A DNA stretch of 64,000 bases from assembly GCA_905331475.1 (NCBI GenBank), contig CAJNYU010001690.1, positions 1 to 64,000 on the forward strand, written 5' to 3'. This stretch comes from Rotaria socialis. Lineage: Eukaryota; Rotifera; Eurotatoria; Philodinida; Philodinidae. Position 1 is the first letter of the stretch. Each line of letters starts with the position of its first letter. The notes beneath the pieces are model-generated. The model made no database searches, had not been told where the DNA came from, and saw nothing but the letters and a program-made list of their open reading frames with translations. The translations under genes and the position numbers were made by a program. Below, in pieces: positions 61,197 through 64,000 of the stretch.

Positions 61197-62248
61197 ACAT
61201 ATTTATAATTTTCTTTTAATTTCAGAACGAATAAAACAATGATGAAAAAAAGAAAACCTTAAATTAGTCTCGTTCAATGGCTTCAATTTTCTTTATCTGT
61301 GACATACGATAATATCATTCAATATATTTTGTAAACTGTTTTGTTAGTAGTCTAAAAAAATGAAAATGTAATTCTTCTTGATTGTATAACATGAATAAAA
61401 TTTTCTTTGATAGAGAATTTTGAAATGTATGTATTTCTTTAATTAATAACTGCAGTAATAGACTAACAAATAGAGCTTTCAGTATTCAATAGCTTTTGGT
61501 ATTTTTAGAAGGCATTAGAATCTGTTGCTAATTTAAATATCATGTAGGACATTCAGATTCAAAGAATAGCAAATCATTATATTTTGAGAAAAAAATAAAT
61601 CATGGATCGGCAAAGAATAGGTTATAAAACTCAATTATATGCGAAATGAATATTAATCAGATGTACGAAGTTCTTTGTGAAATAATAGGAAATAATTCTA
61701 TTAGTATTGAAAACAAATCACTTTCCAGAATTATTTTATACTTAGCTTTCAAACTAACTTTTTTTCTATTATTCGAAGATACTATTAGAATATTTGTTTT
61801 TTTGCTTGATGACTATAACAAAGTTATAAGTTTATACATTAATTGAAATACATTTTTAGTTAGGCCGATTAACAGAAGGGCATGATACAGTTCTAATCAA
61901 TTATAGTACATCCGCGAAGAATTGTCCTGTGACAAATTTGCCTAACATCAGCCACTGTTTCGGCTAGAATTTTGTTTTCTGTTTTAAAGGTTTTAGATGA
62001 TATTTACTAAATAAATTTCTTTTCTTTTCGTTAAATATCTTCGCATAATTTTTCGTAAAATCTGAGTACTATTCTAGCTGAATTTGACCTGGAAAATATA
62101 GATTTCAACTTTGAATTATTATGGACATTGTAACTGTTAGATATTGAGTATTAAAAGATGATCCTATATCAATCAATATTTTTTAGAGCCATGTTAAATA
62201 TAAATAAACTTTGTAAATCAAGAAAAAGTTAGAATTATCTGGAGGTAC
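61197..62248. other. Intergenic, no gene seen
   Basis: AT-rich, with only short chance frames (61646-61846). Downstream exons of the minus-strand gene that begins near 63348 would be expected here, since its last recognised exon ends with a donor at 62248, but none could be identified. Confidence 0.4.
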
Positions 62249-63348
62249 CTTGAGAACGCTAAATGCTGTTTCACTTCGATGTTGTTGGTTGATTGCACAA
62301 TCAATAATGCCAATCATTTTCGACCAAATCAAACGTGTCGTATTCCAACCTAGCGCAAGCAACGATGGTTCCATTTGAGAAGTGTTTGTGCTAAGACATT
62401 TTCTTGTTTCACTGATGATTGGAGAAAATCCCGTAAGCAATCGTTGTTGAGAAAAGCAAGACGCATAAATAACAAGAAGTAATCTAAAGTGTACATTGCC
62501 ACAAAAACGAATGTAAGATTTCCTTCGGTCAGACAACCACGATTGTTCGGAACAGCTGAATCACAGGAGATACATTTTTTTGACTTTTCTATCTGCTGCT
62601 GAGCTTGTAATTCATAAGATGTTTCAGGATCTATTTCGAAAAAATTAAACTAGTTTTATCGGATTTCATTAAAGAATAAAATAACGTTACAAAAAAAAGA
62701 ATTTGGAAACTAGTCTCCTGTGATGTGCCATGAATTTTTCCCATAGAATGTTGCTCATTATCAACCTTGTTTAATTCGTTATGCTCTAAACATCAAAAAA
62801 AAAGATTTCGAAGACCAAAAAGCGGAATGACATCAAAAGTTGTACTTATCTGACATAAACTATTTTTCGATCATTGCTTTTGCAACACATACAGCTATGA
62901 AATTATATGCATATATTAAAAATAAAGTGCAAAATGAAGAGCATCAGACATGAAGTTTTCAGCGCGACATTTACCATAATGAAAATTTGAGTCAAACGAA
63001 ACGATTTTTTTCGCAAGTTTCGCTGCTTGCTTCAGTGAGTTATCAATTGTTGATTTAGAAGTGTTGAATCATCCAATTTTTTTATTGTATCATCCAATCG
63101 ACGGCGAATATTATCAATCGGAGTTTTAACAGATATTTTGTCACCTTTAGAACATTTTGAATTCTTTGAATCTGATAAATAACGAAAGAAATCGTTCGAA
63201 AAATAAATGGAATACAGTATTTCATAAAAATAGCTTGATTAGGTTATTTTTTTTACTTTCTATGTTGTTAGAAGTTTGGTCAATTATTGTAATTGCATTT
63301 TGAATAATGGGATTTTCTAAAACAACAAAATCTTCATCAAAATCGAAG
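62249..63348 (-). CDS. Partial multi-exon gene of unknown function
   Basis: Minus-strand pieces with splice signals: 63257-63348 (FDFDEDFVVLENPIIQN), joining in phase to an exon starting near 63174 (NSKNSKCSKGDKISVKTPID and a charged helix), then about 62700-62790 (HNELNKVDNEQHSMGKIHGT), about 62557-62630 (PETSYELQAQQQIEKSKKC) and 62249-62555 (CSEQSWLSDRRKSYIRF to RSETAFSVLK). The largest piece is hydrophobic and helical with a conserved look around ALGWNTTRLIWSKMIGI. The second piece changes frame once near 63070. The first has an acidic DEDFVVL stretch resembling an LC3-interacting motif, which is only suggestive. Neither the start nor the end is established. Confidence 0.4.
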
Positions 63349-64000
63349 CTGTAAATAAGCGAAAATTATGGAGATATTTGTTGATTATTTTCAGAGTAGC
63401 TAAATTTTGATAAAATCGTGATTTTACTGACAAATCTACTTTGTAAACCCTACTTCAATAGCAGGTGAGATATAAGAAATAAATTTCTTTATGTATGCGT
63501 TTCACTCAACAGTTATCACACAAACAGTTCGCAGTTGTTAAGTGAATAAATGTTACTCAATCGCTTACTTGTCTTCATTTTTTCGCACTATTTTATGTAT
63601 ACAGCTTGTTGTTTTTAGATTGTTCAGCAGTATTCGTTAGCCGCTGCTCTTGTTCGTGTTCTATCCGGTAACTGACATTATCAACAAAAGACCAATCTTC
63701 CCGAGTACGATCATTGTACTCATATTGAACTAGTTAGGTACAAGAAATCCGTTGCACTCGCTTACATTATCGCTCCTGGACGAATTACGTTTTTTCTTTT
63801 GCATAGATCAAACTTCTTTTCGTTTAGTGTTACTATAACGTCATATAAAGCCCAAAAATAGTTAGCAATTCATTTTTTCGTAATTGTGCAAATTCAATAG
63901 CATTTAACTTGCATATTACGTCTATTACCAAGAATGGTTCTCGTAATAAATTTGAAACTTGTCATTTGATACTTTTTTAGCTTTTTCTTTAGTTTCTATG
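63349..64000. other. Window end, no gene recognised
   Basis: AT-rich sequence upstream of the partial minus-strand gene. It may hold that gene's first exon and promoter. Nothing specific could be identified. Confidence 0.4.

Noticed and set aside
1-64000. CRISPR arrays, tRNA or rRNA genes
   Set aside because: No evenly spaced repeat-spacer array, cloverleaf or conserved rRNA core was seen by eye; a dedicated scan was not possible.

Overview
The window looks like nuclear DNA of a bdelloid rotifer. This is an inference from gene content and repeats, not a database match. The DNA is AT-rich, and most multi-exon genes use very short GT-AG introns (about 55-235 bp). The supporting signs are a plant-like PPR-DYW gene, an arginine ADP-ribosyltransferase fused to leucine-rich repeats, a membrane-anchored NHL propeller, and scattered hairpins whose arms read GTGTGGGTG. 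That arm sequence matches the TGTGGG telomere repeat reported for bdelloids.

Left part (1-18.5 kb), gene-poor and repeat-rich. It opens with four short blocks, each saturated with its own palindromic motif. Then come an ART-LRR gene (1449-2894), an unlisted three-exon Ly6/three-finger GPI protein (4511-5098), a degraded coding trace (5450-6190, minus strand), an NHL-propeller membrane protein with a LINE fragment in one intron (6569-8754), a ten-exon PPR-DYW gene that appears to be decaying (9174-13773), the 3' part of an unknown gene next to an 863-bp foldback transposon (15019-16226), and a small glycine-rich gene (17014-17342).

Centre (18.5-57 kb), the striking part. One minus-strand gene runs from 47555 to 18519 in six exons, one of them 23.4 kb long. 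It encodes about 8,710 residues: six midasin/MoxR-type AAA+ modules, long coiled coils, tandem ASH/Hydin-like beta-sandwiches, a helical region and four von Willebrand A domains. AAA modules 1, 3 and 5 keep Walker A and the Walker B glutamate; modules 2, 4 and 6 are degenerate. About 2.4 kb away, transcribed divergently, lie an intronless 981-residue coiled-coil protein (50009-52954) and, 145 bp further on, a five-exon 1,087-residue classical AAA ATPase with a C-terminal Cys/His cluster (53100-56914). I propose these three as one functional module: a giant AAA/VWA machine, a coiled-coil scaffold and a second AAA engine. It recalls the MoxR-vWA pairing of bacteria. No function is known to me.

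Right part (57-64 kb): mostly non-coding, with a telomere-like hairpin, a 300-bp motif-saturated element with terminal inverted repeats, a small gene with an unclear 3' end (60516-61196), and pieces of a minus-strand gene of unknown function (62249-63348).

All exon joins were deduced by eye from splice sites and reading phase. No alignment or domain search was run.
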